64,000 bases of DNA from Centroberyx gerrardi (taxonomy: Eukaryota; Chordata; Actinopteri; Beryciformes; Berycidae): positions 2,745,235 to 2,809,234 of the forward strand of contig NC_136006.1 in NCBI RefSeq assembly GCF_048128805.1, in the 5' to 3' direction. Positions within the stretch are counted from its first letter, which is position 1; each line of letters starts with the position of its first letter. The position numbers and the translations under genes were made by a program. Positions 31,895 to 43,911 of this stretch are shown here, in pieces. Under the pieces are notes generated by a model. The model made no database searches and was not told the DNA's origin. It saw nothing but the letters and a program-made list of their open reading frames with translations.

Positions 31895-32064
31895 GAAACC
31901 CAGGTACTTGGTCTCCTCCTTGGCCAGGGAACACTTGTCTGGGCGAATGGTCAGCCTGCTTCCTTGATCCTGGTAAACACTTCACTGAGATGATAAAGAT
32001 GTTCTTCACCATACTCAAAGCTCCTCTTCCTGGCTGAACGGTCGTACCACTCCTCCTGCTTGGC

Positions 32065-32657
32065 CTAGGACTTCAGGAGGTTCTCCCTGGCCATGGCTGT
32101 GGACTTCATTAGCTGTTCACGCATTCTGTGGACATACGAGATGATGTTCATTCCCTCTGGCTTGTCAGACTCTTCCCACGTTTCACGCAGCACATCCAGG
32201 GGACCTCTGACCTGGTGGGCATAGAGCAGCTCAAAAGGTGAAAAACCGGTCGAGCTATGTGGAACCTCTCGGTAGGAAAAGAGCAAGAATGGCAGCCACT
32301 TGTCCCAATCCTTGCCAGTCTCAGACACAATCTTCCTCAATATCCTCTTGAGTGTTCGATTGAAACGTTCATACTCTCTATATTCCTAACAACTGATAGA
32401 CCTGGGATAGAGTTCGACTCATGAAATTCGGGCCCTGATCTGTAAGTACCTCCTTGGGGATGCCAACTTGAGAGAAAAACTTGACCATGGCTGAGGCTAT
32501 TTGCTTGGCTGTGACTTCTCTCAAGGGAAAACCTTCCTCTTAGCACCCCAGCCCTGAATGACTCTGGGAGGACAAGCTGCTTACCATACTCAGACTGTCT
32601 GTACAGAAGACCTTTGTCAGTAAGAAACTGCGCATTGAGGGGACTAACACCATTCAC
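32065..32657 (-). pseudogene. Gypsy copy 1: integrase remnant
   Basis: 32657-32337 holds the zinc-domain lead-in (LNAQFLTDKGLLYRQ) and a damaged stretch. 32340-32065 holds KDWDKWLPFLLFSYREVPHS, STGFSPFELLYAHQVRGPLD, the conserved end of the Gypsy integrase core. It lies between protease and reverse transcriptase, which is the notable point. Confidence 0.75.
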
Positions 32658-33288
32658 CTCTGCCTGCTTGAAACAATCCTATCTGCCTAAATCCTAAATA
32701 GTCCTATCTCTGCTTTTGGGCAAGATCACTGATGAAGGGAACATCTGCCTCAGCTAGGTCTGGAGACTCAACTTCCTGGTCTTGCTGCTCAGCTGACTGG
32801 ACCATCAACTCCCCCACTTGCTCTCTGCATCTGCTCAGTCTCTCTTCCTGTGCGACTGTGGGCACCCCAACTACCTCTTCCCCATAAAATGACATGAGCT
32901 ACAGTGCATCTGGGTTGGTAACTGCCTCATCAGTAACTGGGCCAGAAGTAACAGGCACACCAAACTTAACTGCTATCAACATCTGGATCCTGCCTTACAG
33001 TAACTGGAGGGATCAAACTGGGAATGACAGAGACTGGCTGGACAGGTACACGTGGTACTACAGCAACTACCTCAGCTGAGACTGACTCCTCAGGGATTTG
33101 TGGGACAGAGCACTCTCTTGCCTATCTAGATCTAGTGACGACCCCCCACAACTTCCATCAAAACAGGATACGGCAACTCAGGGGCTACTCCTACTGTCAT
33201 CAAAAATGATTGGTTGCGAACCTCAATGTAGACCTCAGCTGTAGGAACATCTGAACAATGCCCATGGACACAAACAACTGGAACTGTC

Positions 33289-34339
33289 TCATCTACATTC
33301 CAAGCCTCTCTGGGAATAAACTATGCCTGGACAAGAGTCTGGGCAACCTGTGTCTAAGGGTGCTGATAGAGGTTTGCCGTTCAAAAAGATGGTAGTTATT
33401 AGTGATTCAGGTGGCTCTGAAGGGGAAGTCAACTCAGGCCTTGGGACATAGCAGAGATTGGTACTCTTGGACCTCAGGACAAGTTGGACGTGTATGACCT
33501 GCCTCACCACAGTTGTAACATGCAACCTCAGCCTGACTGCCTGACTGAGTCTTGAACTTGGTGGGTGCTACCACTAATGGCTTGGTGACTCTGGGCTGAC
33601 TAGGGGAATAACTTTGTGAACCACCCCCTTTCCCAAACCCATCAGACCTACCCATCTCGTGGCGTGGCTGTAGCTGGCAGTAGACCCCTGGCCCTCGGTG
33701 AGCAGTCACATAGGTGTCAGCCAGCTTAGCAGCATTGGCAGCAGTCCCTGGGTTTTTCTCTCTGACCCAAACCCTCACCTCGGGATACAACACCCTGAGG
33801 TACTGTTCCAGGACCATCTTCTCCATCAGCTCTTCTTTGGTGCAGGTGTCATACTCCACCCACTTGCTGAACAGGTCCTTTAGGCGGGTGTACAGCTCTT
33901 GGGGGGACTCTTCTGCAGGGGTGCAAAGAGAGCAAAACCGTTGTTGGTAAGTGTCTCTGTTGATCTCATATTTTCTTAGCACTGCATCTTTCAACATGTC
34001 GTAATTTGTTGTGTGGGTAGGCACCCCTGGCCTTCCCAGTCAACAATGGAATCAGTGGCCCGCTCTTGACGTGGCCACTCGTAGACTGTTGCCAGCCACT
34101 CTAAAGTAGTCAGAAAGTGTTTGATGTCATCAGAACACAGCACCGGCTCAGGGAACAGGCTGACCTACCCTGGCCGCCTCTAGGTCCAACTGGAGCTGGG
34201 TGACTTGGTGGTTCAACACACTGTACCTCTGCTCCTGCTTTGCTGCCTCTTTCTCCTGCCTCACATCTCTCTCATGCTGACAGCACATAAAAATCTCAAA
34301 CATTTGAGCCAGGGTGTTCAGACTGGCTTCAGTTGACAA
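33289..34339 (-). pseudogene. Gypsy copy 1: gag and protease
   Basis: 34339-34148 gives a gag N-terminus (SLNTLAQMFEIFMCCQHERD). 34024-33434 has a SCAN-like capsid segment (QRFCSLCTPAEESPQELYTR, EQYLRVLYPEVRVWV) and a zinc knuckle CYNCGEAGHTRPTC of the form CX2CX4HX4C. 33525-33289 continues with NGKPLSAPLDTGCPDSCP, the aspartic protease active-site region. The SCAN-like capsid agrees with the known origin of vertebrate SCAN domains from Gmr1-type gag. The frames are separated by stops and shifts. Confidence 0.78.
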
Positions 34340-34486
34340 GTGGGGGTTGATGGAGGATGTAGGGCCTTCTTCTGCTATGCCCCCTCCTCAACCTCTGGAT
34401 CCATCTGCCGGTGCTGAAGCTTTTCTTCTGACATCACGTGTTAGGATGGCAAAGGGCGCAAATGCCGGTAGGCCTCCCGACAGTGT

Positions 34487-36316
34487 CATGTCATGTCTGG
34501 CTGGCACAAGGGTCACTGATGTTGTTGAACAGTCCAATGGCTTCCGGCACAAAGGAACACCTGAGGCGCTCCATCCTGCAGCATGGGTGGAGGAGCCTGT
34601 GTCTGAAGCTGCTCCTCAGCTCATCGTAGAGAGGGTGAGAGGGGATCTTCAGGATGGCACTGATCTTTCCCCTCATCCTCCTCTCTGCCACTGCCTCCAG
34701 ACTGTACAGTTTGTGTCCCACTACAGAGCCAGCCTTCCTCACCAGCTTGTTAAGTCTGTTGGCTTCCCCTGCCTTGATGCCACCTCCACAGCACACCACA
34801 GCAAAGAAGAGTGCGCTGGCTACTACAGACTGGTAGAACATCTGCAGCAGCCTGTTGCACACGTTGAAGGACCTGAGCCTCCTCAGGAAGTACAGCCTGC
34901 TCTGTCCTTTCCTGTAGAGGGCCTCAGTGTTGTCCGACCAGTCCAGTTTGTTGTTGAGCTGCACTCCTAGGAACCGATAAGAGTTCACCATCTCTACCTC
35001 CTCCCCCTGGATGGTGACAGGGTTTGGGGGCTTCCTACTCCTTCTGAAGTCCACCACCAGCTCCTTGGTCTTCCTAATGTTGAGGTGGAGGTGGTTGTTG
35101 TCGCACCAACCTACAAAGCTCTCTACCAGGTCTCTGTATTCCTCCTCATTGTCCTCCGTGATGCAGCCAACAATGGAGGAGTCATCAGAGAACTTAGATG
35201 GCATGTTCTGGAGTTGAGGCAGAAGTCCGAGGTGTAGAGGGTGAAAAGAAATGGTGACAGTATGGTTCCTTGGGGTGTGCCGGTGTTGCCCACCACCATG
35301 TCTGACAGGCTGCCCTGCAGCCGGATGTACTCCGGCCTGCTGGTGAGGTGGTCCGTCAACTGTATGCTTCCTTCACATTAGCATACAGCAGGTCCACGGT
35401 CTTGTTCTCCCTTGTTTTGCAGGTAACATACTATGTGAAGTTGGTCAGGGTTCTGGAGAGTGGGACATGGTTGAAGTCTCCATTAACTGTCATGAAGGCG
35501 CTGGGGTGATTTGTCTGTAATCCCGCGACTGTAGAGTGGATGGCGTCACTCGCACGTGGCGCCACTGCCGACGGTGGGATGTAAACAACAACAATAATGC
35601 CATGCGAAAACTCCTGGGGCAAGTAATATGGCCTCAGACCCACAGCCAACAGCTCGATATCTGGAGTATTAGATGCATGTCTTCACAGTAATGTGTCCTG
35701 GGTTACACCATCTGGAGTTAACAAAGCCGGATAGACCTCCTCCTTTCTTCTTACCGCTTTGTTTCTCCCTGTCCGACCGCACTAGCGTGAAGCCGGCTAG
35801 TTCGACCGGACAGTCCGGTATATTCCCATTCAGCCACACTGCTCTCCCGGTGTTGACTGCTCACCAGGGCTGAGAGTTTGTCCGTCTTGTTGGCCAGCGA
35901 TCTCACGTTCCCCCTGACCACCGATGGAAGGCAAGGTTTGAATCTCCTATTCTTCTCACTCTTATTCCTCACCCTCACACCGGCTCTTGTTCCCCGTTGG
36001 TGTCTCCTTATCTCCGCTGGTATTCCTGCTGGCGGAGCGGCTACTTTAGCCTGAAGCGCAAGAAGCGCCTCTCGCGTATAGTCAAGTATTGTCTGTCCCA
36101 TCTGCTGGCTGGCTAAAACTTTATAGATAAATTACTAGCACTAAGCATAGAGCTAGACTGTTGTAAAAGTTGTAAAAGTTCAGTAGTGCAAAATAATTCA
36201 AAGGTAGTGCAAAAAATTGTGGAAAAAAAGTAGCAAAAGTAGAGAGAAAAATAGAAAAAGTAGAGAAAAAGTGGGAGCTGCTGTGACCGGCTGCCACCCG
36301 CGACGACGGCGCCACT
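34487..36316 (-). mobile_element. Jockey-superfamily LINE, copy 1
   Basis: Minus strand: 5' part 36101-35431 with an endonuclease start (VVRGNVRSLANKTDKLSAL) and GDFNHVPLSRTL, then a deletion at about 35360. The reverse transcriptase end follows, 35359-34491 (NTGTPQGTILSPFLFTLYTSDF, then DDSSIVGC, RFLGVQLNNKLDW, LYFLRRLRSFNVC). The type resembles CR1/Rex1-like fish LINEs. The linker between endonuclease and RT is missing here but present in copy 2. It adjoins the Gypsy 5' LTR stub. Confidence 0.75.
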
Positions 36317-36474
36317 ATAATCCTACTATTATAACCCTGTGTTATTGGATGTATCTTGGGTTCTTTGGGCCTTCATGAACATGAAACTATGGGAGGTACA
36401 ACTCTGTTTAGATTGGGTACTAACTGGTATGGCAGTGTTGGTACTTTAATATCATGTATTTTTTTTTACTTTTT

Positions 36475-36830
36475 TCACGAAAGTATGGAATAAATCCACC
36501 TGGCTTCACTCAATCCCAGGAGCGAAATCTTATATCTCCTCATCTCGTCTGCTATAACTGACGTCTTCCCTACTGTGTACATGGTCCTGACATTCCACGT
36601 TGCGATGTTAGTAGGTTGCCTAGGGGATAGAAGATTCCGATGCACCCTCTCCGTGTGGTTTTCGTTGTGATTCTTCATTGTCTCTTTAGCATATATGCCT
36701 GAAAAGTCTTCAGATCTTTCTTTTTTTTCATCAATGTTTCTGTAATCATTAGTATCTACTTCACAGGTGATTGGCCTATGAAGTTTCACCAGAGCCCTGC
36801 TCCACCTTCCACCTCTCACGACGGGAACGT
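36475..36830 (-). mobile_element. RTE-like LINE endonuclease fragment, copy 1
   Basis: The minus-strand frame 36819-36475 reads PTNIATWNVRTMYTVGKT and YKISLLGLSEARW, the N-terminal motifs (TWN, SE-R) of an APE-type endonuclease as in RTE/BovB-like elements. Copy 2 at 53089-53640 extends further, so this copy has lost about 620 bp next to 36500. Confidence 0.7.
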
Positions 36831-36886
36831 AGGGATGGGTTTAACCCTCTACTAAATCACTGATAATGATTGAAAAAAATTAAACT

Positions 36887-36933
36887 GTTTGAATTCCCAG
36901 CTTGTGTTGTTGTCGTCAGAGAGAGGATTTAAA
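36887..36933 (+). promoter_or_regulatory. OR B2 promoter: conserved motif and TATA-like box
   Basis: GTTTGAATTCCCA at 36887-36899 and ATTTAAA at 36927-36933. The RTE-like fragment ends about 55 bases upstream of the motif, so any essential promoter DNA is downstream of that or was replaced by the element. Confidence 0.72.
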
Positions 36934-37122
36934 CAGAGGAACAAACACTCTGGTAGGGCTAGAGACACAGACACAGCACAGGATGTTCACTACCCCTCCA
37001 GTAACTCAGGAAGCTTTGTCAGATGTTTTTTTCTGAAGTGACACTGTGTGGACTGGACATGCCCAAGATTTAAACGTGTTATTGAACTACATTTTATAGG
37101 AACAAAATGTTGACAGCTTATA

Positions 37123-38082
37123 ATGGAAAATGTTTCTGTTGTAACATTGTTTACTCTTTCAGGGTTAAATTACACAGTGGAACACAGAGTCACACTCTTC
37201 TCTCTCACTTTACTGTGTTATTTAATAATTTGGGTAGTAAATGTTATTCTCATTCTAACCATCATTGTGGACCGAAGCCTTCATGAACCCATGTATATCT
37301 TCTTGTGCAATTTGTGTATCAATGGACTTTATGGGACAGCGGGCTTTTACCCCAAATTCCTCATGGATCTACTGTCTCCTTCTCATGTCATCTCTTACGC
37401 TGGATGCCTGCTGCAGAGTTTTGTGATACACTCCTCTTCTGGTGGTGACCTATCAATTCTAGCTCTGATGGCCTATGACAGATATGTGGCTATATGTCGA
37501 CCTCTGATGTACCACTCTGTTATGACTAAACAAAGAGTCTCTCTGTTGGTGTTTTTCTCCTGGCTCTTACCACTTTATTGCATGTTCATGAACACAATAG
37601 CAGTATCTCAGTACAAGTTATGTGGCTCACACATACATAAACTCTACTGTTCCAACTGGCTGATTGGTAGACTAGCTTGCTCAACTTATATAGCAAGCAG
37701 TATTATTGCGTATTTTAGCATGTTTTTTTATTGTGCCCATGGTGTTTTTATTGTTTGGTCTTATATATATCTGATCAGAACATGCGTAAAATCCCAAAAG
37801 AACAGGGGGAAGTTTATGCAAACTTGTGTGCCACATTTAATCTCTTTATTCATTTATTCCATTGCTGTGCTTTTTGATGTAATGTACATGCGATTTGGTT
37901 CAAGAGATTTTCCTCAGAGTCTCCAGAACTTCATCGCAATAGGATTTCTCCTTATTCCTCCAGTTATGAATCCTCTAATATATGGGCTGAAATTGACCAA
38001 AATTCGAAACAGAATTTTTGGTTTTATTCAAGATAAAAGAAAAGATGGCCAGTGTCTAGACAAGGCAGATCAACGGAGATGA
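37123..38082 (+). CDS. Olfactory receptor B2, intact
   Basis: A 319-residue receptor with the B-type landmarks (N3 and N16 glycosylation, here NYT; LHEPMY 53-58; MAYDRYVAIC 116-125; PPVMNPLIYG in TM7). Differences from B1 cluster in TM1 (IIWVVN), the loop before TM3 (SSSGGDLSILAL), TM5 (YIASSIIAYFSMFFYCAHG) and TM6 (YSIAVLFDVMYMRF), positions that often shape the odorant pocket. The poly(A) signal AATAAA lies at 38115-38120. Upstream DNA shares LINE and RTE fragments with OR B4, showing that B2 and B4 are counterparts in the large duplication. Confidence 0.95.
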   Translation: MENVSVVTLFTLSGLNYTVEHRVTLFSLTLLCYLIIWVVNVILILTIIVDRSLHEPMYIFLCNLCINGLYGTAGFYPKFLMDLLSPSHVISYAGCLLQSFVIHSSSGGDLSILALMAYDRYVAICRPLMYHSVMTKQRVSLLVFFSWLLPLYCMFMNTIAVSQYKLCGSHIHKLYCSNWLIGRLACSTYIASSIIAYFSMFFYCAHGVFIVWSYIYLIRTCVKSQKNRGKFMQTCVPHLISLFIYSIAVLFDVMYMRFGSRDFPQSLQNFIAIGFLLIPPVMNPLIYGLKLTKIRNRIFGFIQDKRKDGQCLDKADQRR

Positions 38083-38973
38083 GAGCTCCAACTCTTAACC
38101 TACTAATGTTAGAAAATAAATACTTGCAAATCCTTAATTTCCCCAAACATTTTTTCTAAAATTAATAATTGGAATGTATTTTATTCTATGCTAACAAGGG
38201 GTATAAGGACTACACTCTTTAATGAATACCTCTATCCCCTGCACAGTTATGCACTGTATTCATATTTGTTTCAGTGTCTTCTGACACTTCTGTGACATGG
38301 ATAGTATTCATTTATCATAATGTATTTCTGATTTATGTTTGTTGATTTTGGAATTCATTATGCCCAAGACTTGCATGTGAGATTTCTAAAATTAAAAAAA
38401 CAAAACATTTTTGTGTTTTAAAACTGCTTCAGCATTTGTTCATTGTTATTATAGATTACAATGTCTACAGTTCATGTTGACTGGACATCTTATTTTGCAA
38501 CACATTCAAATAAAAAAATGGAACAATTGTTAACTCATTGCTCATTTGCACTACACTTAAAAGTACATTATAAGATGAAAATTATTATTCCATAAATCAG
38601 TAATTCCATCCCAAAGCTATATTGTGCAGCTTCAGAAAGTCTCTGGTTAGAGTTGTAGTGAGTTTTTTGTGTGATGATATATCTTTGAATGAACCTTTAC
38701 AAGCAAACAGATAATAAAATTAAATCATTCGGACAAACCATATAAGTTCAGGTAGATGCTGTGTACTTCATATATAATTTCCACAAACGTAATAATATGG
38801 ATTGCCTATACACGTTAACATCAAATGCATTTGCTATTCCAAAATATTTTAAACCCACACATAGTTTTTCATGGTTATTCATGTCAAAACTTCAGTTGAA
38901 TAATCTGTGACTGATGACAATTAGATGACATCTACTAGCATAATGTTAATTCATTTACAGTAGTTACACAAGG
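38083..38973 (+). repeat. Type-B 3' flank, unit 1 second copy
   Basis: Same flank as after OR B1 and B4, without insertion or inversion. No gene. Confidence 0.7.
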
Positions 38974-39061
38974 TATTTCTCTTCATTCCTCCAATTATTG
39001 ATCGCCTCATATATTTCAAATTGACCAAAATTAGAAACAGAATTCTGAGTTTTCTATATAG
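38974..39061 (+). pseudogene. Terminal relic of an A-type olfactory receptor
   Basis: Only the TM7-to-stop end of an A receptor remains (TTTCTCTTCATTCCTCCAAT to the TAG at 39059-39061), with a short deletion after CTCATATAT. It has the same 5' breakpoint as the relic at 55834-55915, so the loss predates the large duplication. Confidence 0.88.
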
Positions 39062-39473
39062 TTAAAGTTGGGAAGTATCTAGACAACGCTCATGAGTTGA
39101 CCTGTGAGGAGAGCTCCAACTCTCATTACGTTTTTAACACAATGAACATACTTTGTTGTTTGTATATGTACTTGATTTGTACATTGGTTGTGTTTATTTC
39201 AGCAGTTAGATGACACTCTTACCCAACGCAAACTAACAATACATGTAATCAGCAGAAACAGTTAACATTTTGCACATCACCATCATTACAACTAGTACAG
39301 TAAAAATGTTTAAGGAACAAGAGCACTCTGCTAAGAGCAAAGAAAACAATATAGGGATAATATTTTGCAGCATAGATACAGTAGGCCTACATATTTACCT
39401 TGATCTGTCATTAATGTTTCCTCATATTGATGTCCATTTATGCAAGCACATCACATTACATTAGGCATAATTA
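39062..39473 (+). repeat. Type-A 3' flank, unit 1
   Basis: Matches 22976-23385. It is broken at 39474 by an insertion shared with 56331 and resumes at about 41218. Confidence 0.75.
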
Positions 39474-41217
39474 TTATAACCCCAAAATGAGTTTCGGGGA
39501 TATTGTGGATTCACCCCACCCGCTGCCATGTCCACCGCCGCCGTGTTGAACAGTTTATATAAGAATCTTTTCAAATTTGGTATGGACATTGATGACCGCT
39601 AGAGGAAGAACTCTATTGATTTTTATGTGTTTATGATTATTATATCTATTATTAATTAATTGATTAAATTCATGTTCATGCTATTTGGACCCATATCTCA
39701 CCAATGGTGCATTATATTGTATTGAAATTGGTCAAGAGAATTGTTCAGGCAATTATGGGATTTGTATGAAGTTTGCACTTTCTGCGATTATTATTAATAA
39801 ATTAATTAATTTGTTTTTGTACTGGTACTTTATTATTATTATTATTATTATTCTTGTTTTTCTCTTTGGGCTCAATTTCCCGTGAGATGGTAAATGCTAG
39901 AGCCATGAAACTAGACCATGAAACCATGGTCTAGTATGGCTTCAGCTCGACGCACAACAAATATGACCCCCATCGGCCTGATGGTGGCGCTTTAATTAAA
40001 GGTCAAAAATAAAAAGTTTAAAGGGCTGTATCTCCCACACCGTTTGTCCGATTTACATGAAACTTGGTACACATGTCCACCTAACCGTACTCTACATATT
40101 TGTCATAAGGATCCTCAAGGTTTGCCTGGAAAATTTTTGAGATATTTTGAATTATTTGAAAAACAAATTTTTAACATCTCCTACACCGTTTGACCGATTA
40201 CCACCAAAATCGGTCAGTAGCATCTATGGTCCTATGCTCTTTAAATTTTGTCTATAGATTGTTGATATCTACTGTAGTTTTGAAGATATTAACTCTTAAT
40301 TTTGTGAAGGAGGCATGGCCTATAAGCTAACTTGTGATAACTTTGTGATAGATTGTCCAATCATTATGAAACTTGGACAACATGTTCACATGTAATGAAT
40401 GAGCATGTGTGTAAAGCCATTCAAATATTGACCAATAGGGGGCGCCATAAAGGCCAGAAAACTGTATCTCCTAATCCAATTGGTGAAATTGCACTAAATT
40501 ACACACGCACACGTGTAATTTTAAAAGGTACACATGCTCTAGGACCATGTCCTAGACAAAATCTGAAGTTTGGTCATCATTAGTGAAAGTGGGCGTGGCC
40601 TATGACATTTTGGCTTATAACTCAAACAGAATTTCACCAATCGCTATGAAACTTGGTAATCATGTTCCAACTTTTATGTGGAACATGCACATCAATTTCC
40701 ATACAGAACCAACCACATTTTGCCCAACAGCAGCATTTTCAGTGAACAACTAAACACAGTAAAGCCAAAACGAAGTTGGATATTGACACCATTTAACTTG
40801 CTATTACATTCTTCAGTATCAGAACTTAATAGCCTTGGGCCTGATGGCTCAACAGCCTAATATGACAAAACTGACAGTAATCTTAATGCAAACTTCCACG
40901 TTTCAGCTCTGCCTGCTGCACTGGCATGAACCCAGCCATCGCCGCTAGCGGCTATATTTAATTAGTTCAATTTATTGAGTGTTAAAAAAATAGTTAAGAT
41001 ACATACGCTTTAGTATTGGGGAGACAATCCCTAGAGGATTATATCCATTCATTTTGGAGTGTTTAGGAGTAATAATAATATAATTAACTGGTTAACTTTA
41101 TTAATTTGTGATATAAAAATAGTTATGGCATGCAATCTTTATTATTATGAAGATTAGCCTGGAAGGAAAAAGTTTATTATTTTATTATGTCGGCCCCCCG
41201 ACAGCATCCTAGTTTTT
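39474..41217. mobile_element. 1.7-kb insertion with diverged internal repeats
   Basis: Absent from the same flank at 23385 and 47010, so it is an insertion. It begins ATAACCCCAAAATGAGTTTC and ends CCCGACAGCATCCTAGTTTT. Inside, a phrase of the type TATCTCC-(T/C)ACACCGTTTG-CCGATT-ACATGAAACTTGG recurs about every 150 bp between 40020 and 40670. No transposase or reverse transcriptase is visible. The first ~95 bp of the same insertion is present at 56331-56424. Confidence 0.6.
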
Positions 41218-41880
41218 CAATACATTTGTGCCCAATCATTAAATTTTTTAAAGTTTCATATTATCTCATACTGTTTAATTGTGGTTCAAATCTTGTTTTG
41301 CGTGTTTGTATCTTGTCGCTTTTGATAATAGAAAATGCAGAAACCTGAAAACACCACAGTGTTTCTGTAATCATTCAGTCATTTCCTACAATAACTGCGC
41401 CTAAAGTGTTTCTACAATCATTCATTCATTTCCTATAGTAACTGCTATAGTGTTTCTCCCCCGGAGCGTGCCGCCGCTGTAAGAAAAAATTCTCGGGGGA
41501 AACAGTGGATAAATGCTGCACCTCAGCCTCTGCTTTCTCCCTCCAGGAATTGAAAGCTTTGCCTGGTCTACACAGCAGCTTACCGGAAGTTGTTCTGAGG
41601 AGAAGATACCGCAGAAATTTGCGGCTCCCTCCATTCCCAGCCCCCTTCACACTTCATTACGTCTGGCCAATTGCTGTGGAGGGGGGCGGCATGTTCGGAC
41701 ATTTCTGTTTAGGAGAGTCACATTTTCCACCTGCATCGCACCGGAGAGCTCATTTCCGGTTTAGACATAACCACCCTGACAATTTTTCCAAATTTTGGCA
41801 GAGTGGTTGAAGGGCAGCCCTAGTGGCCACTGAAGAGATGTAGCACTGATTGGCCATGTGGTATTGTGATAATCGGCTAA
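41218..41880. other. Flank remainder and unassigned GC-richer sequence
   Basis: 41218-41350 continues the type-A flank. 41358-41455 holds two to three copies of a ~45-bp unit (GTGTTTCTACAATCATTCA..., TTTCCTATAGTAACTGC) also found at 52960-53088. 41456-41830 is more GC-rich and has overlapping open frames on both strands but no domain I know. Confidence 0.4.
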
Positions 41881-42098
41881 AAGTGGCTAGAATTTGAACA
41901 GGCAGATCTCATGTCCCATCTCGGGTATAGTCATGAAAATGTGTGAATCTCCTGATGTCAAACAAGTTGGTAACGGAGCATGAAAGAAATTATTAACTTT
42001 TAGTGAAAATCCGACATGTGGAACTGGCATATATTCAACTGCATAGCGTTGGCAGAGGTATGCGCTCTACTGAGTGCCATCTAGTTGTGTATTGTAAC

Positions 42099-43612
42099 CA
42101 GTGTTGGGGGTAACAGTTACATAATATAACGCCTTACGTAATATTATTACTTATCTGACTAACGAAGTAGTGTAACGTGTTACTGTTTTAAATCAAGTAA
42201 TAATATTACAGTTACTTTTGTAAGTACTGTAATAATATTACTGGTCTCGATGATTCAAAGAGCAACCGAAATATATCCTCTTGTCTTTTTTCTCAGCTAC
42301 TGTAGGTCTGATGTAACCTCTTGTTTGCTGTCCCCGCGCACGCTCCATCACCCGTTCTATAGTTCACTCTAGCGCCCGTCATTTTTAAATGGTTTAAAAT
42401 GTGCCAAAAACAGAAAATCAGGTTATGAGCTTTGTTTTATATATACTTCAAGTTGTCATCGATGAACCGGAACCGGAATATATATATGGTGACACTGACA
42501 AGTTTGATTTTCCCCGGGTTTAATTGTCCTCCAGCAGTAAAAATGGTTTCGCCGGCTAAGCGTAACCGCTTTTAAAACCTTCTGGAAGCTGTCAGATTGT
42601 GTTGTGAGACAGAACCTGACCCGCCGTGTACAGTGGAAAGTTACGAAGACATTGTGAGTCGAAGTCCTTTGATCGAAATCGCTTGTTCTCGTTCGATAAA
42701 ACAAGACACAAGATCACCTTCACTAAACAGTGGGACCTACCTGCTCTCACCGCCGCAGACGGACGCTGTTTTCCGGGAGGCAGTGCGCCGAAGAGTCGGT
42801 AGGGAGGATTGACCGGGTTGCGGCGACTTTTATCCATATAAGTTTGGCGACTTTTTCCATATTTGTTTGGCGACTGTTATTGTCTGATCTTATTACTGTG
42901 TGGGTTGAAGCGCTGGAGGTTTTGTATGTATTTTGAAAGCTTATCATTAGCCAAGATAGGAAGGATCTGTTTTGTTGTCATGCTGTGAATGTTGACACTG
43001 ACTGAAGTAAGGAGACGCCCTGAATCGCTTTGCCATGTATTTGGTACCAAATTAAAGGGGAAGTTGTGTTTTTTTACATGGAAAAAATTGTGATTGTCAA
43101 TTTCTTTTTATTTTTTGAGTTATAGCTGTTTGTTTGGAGTGAGCAAGAAAATGCAGCAACATTCTAGAATTCTACTGGGGTCTGGAAGGTTAAAAAAGCA
43201 GCTTTGAAAATGATTTTGCCTACACACAATGTTGTTTTATTTTTCAAGAGCTCACTGTGAGCTTCTAGGCATTATGCTACTTAATCCTCATTTAGGCACT
43301 TTATTTTATTTATTTATTTTACTTTATTATTGTTTGTTTACATTTGCTGCCAATCATAAGTTCTTAATTAGGAGTGAAGAGGTTGTTTTATCTCTTTAAA
43401 TGTTAAAAGACATTATTTTTGTGCCTGTCTCTGATTTTCAGTACCCTACCACCGGTTGGACTTATCAGCATAATTGCCTTGAGTGAAAGTACTAAAGTAA
43501 TATAACTAGTTACCATATACAGAAAGTAATAAAGTAACTTAATCACACTACTTTTAATAAGGAGTGATAATAAATAATATATTACATTTTGAAAGTAACT
43601 TCCCCAACACTG
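42099..43612. mobile_element. hAT-type element with perfect 8-bp TSD (1514 bp)
   Basis: Inverted ends CAGTGTTGGGGGTAAC and GTAACTTCCCCAACACTG, flanked by ATTGTAAC at 42091-42098 and 43613-43620. The sister site at about 27377-27390 reads TGTATTGTAACTGCTTGC without the insert. Part of its interior (42828-42976) recurs at 58902-59027. No intact transposase frame. Confidence 0.88.
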
Positions 43613-43863
43613 ATTGTAACTGCTTGCTGTGAATCGAATTGAGCCACTGGGCATAATAAAGATTTCTCTACTCTTGGTTTCTGTAGTTTGTCTCATTCGT
43701 TTCAGTACCGTAATACCAAATGCTGAACTGCCATTGTTACTTTAGCTGTAATAAACTATATGTTGGAATATGTTCAGTTCTGATCCACCAAATACTCCAA
43801 GCCAACATATTGAGTATTGTTTTGGTTACTTCTATTCAACCTCTACTAGACCACTGATTGGTC

Positions 43864-43911
43864 TGTTTGAATTCCCAGCTTGTGTTGTTGTCGTCAGAGA
43901 GAGGATTTAAA
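43864..43911 (+). promoter_or_regulatory. OR B3 promoter: conserved motif and TATA-like box
   Basis: GTTTGAATTCCCA at 43864-43876 and ATTTAAA at 43905-43911; the surrounding ~470 bp is the counterpart of the OR B1 upstream region. Confidence 0.72.

Larger units (their letters stand above)
31039..34486 (-). mobile_element. Gmr1-like Ty3/Gypsy retrotransposon, copy 1
   Basis: Minus-strand element with domains in the order gag (34339-33434), protease (DTGCPD near 33365), integrase end (32657-32065), reverse transcriptase end and RNase H (31894-31212), then a purine tract and part of an LTR (31244-31039). Integrase ahead of reverse transcriptase, with RNase H last, is the unusual order of the Gmr1-like group of deuterostome Gypsy elements. 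Several in-frame stops and missing parts (integrase core, most of RT) make it inactive. Only about 206 bp of the 3' LTR and a stub of the 5' LTR (about 34438-34486) remain. Its 3' half is almost identical to copy 2 at 48840. Confidence 0.82.
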
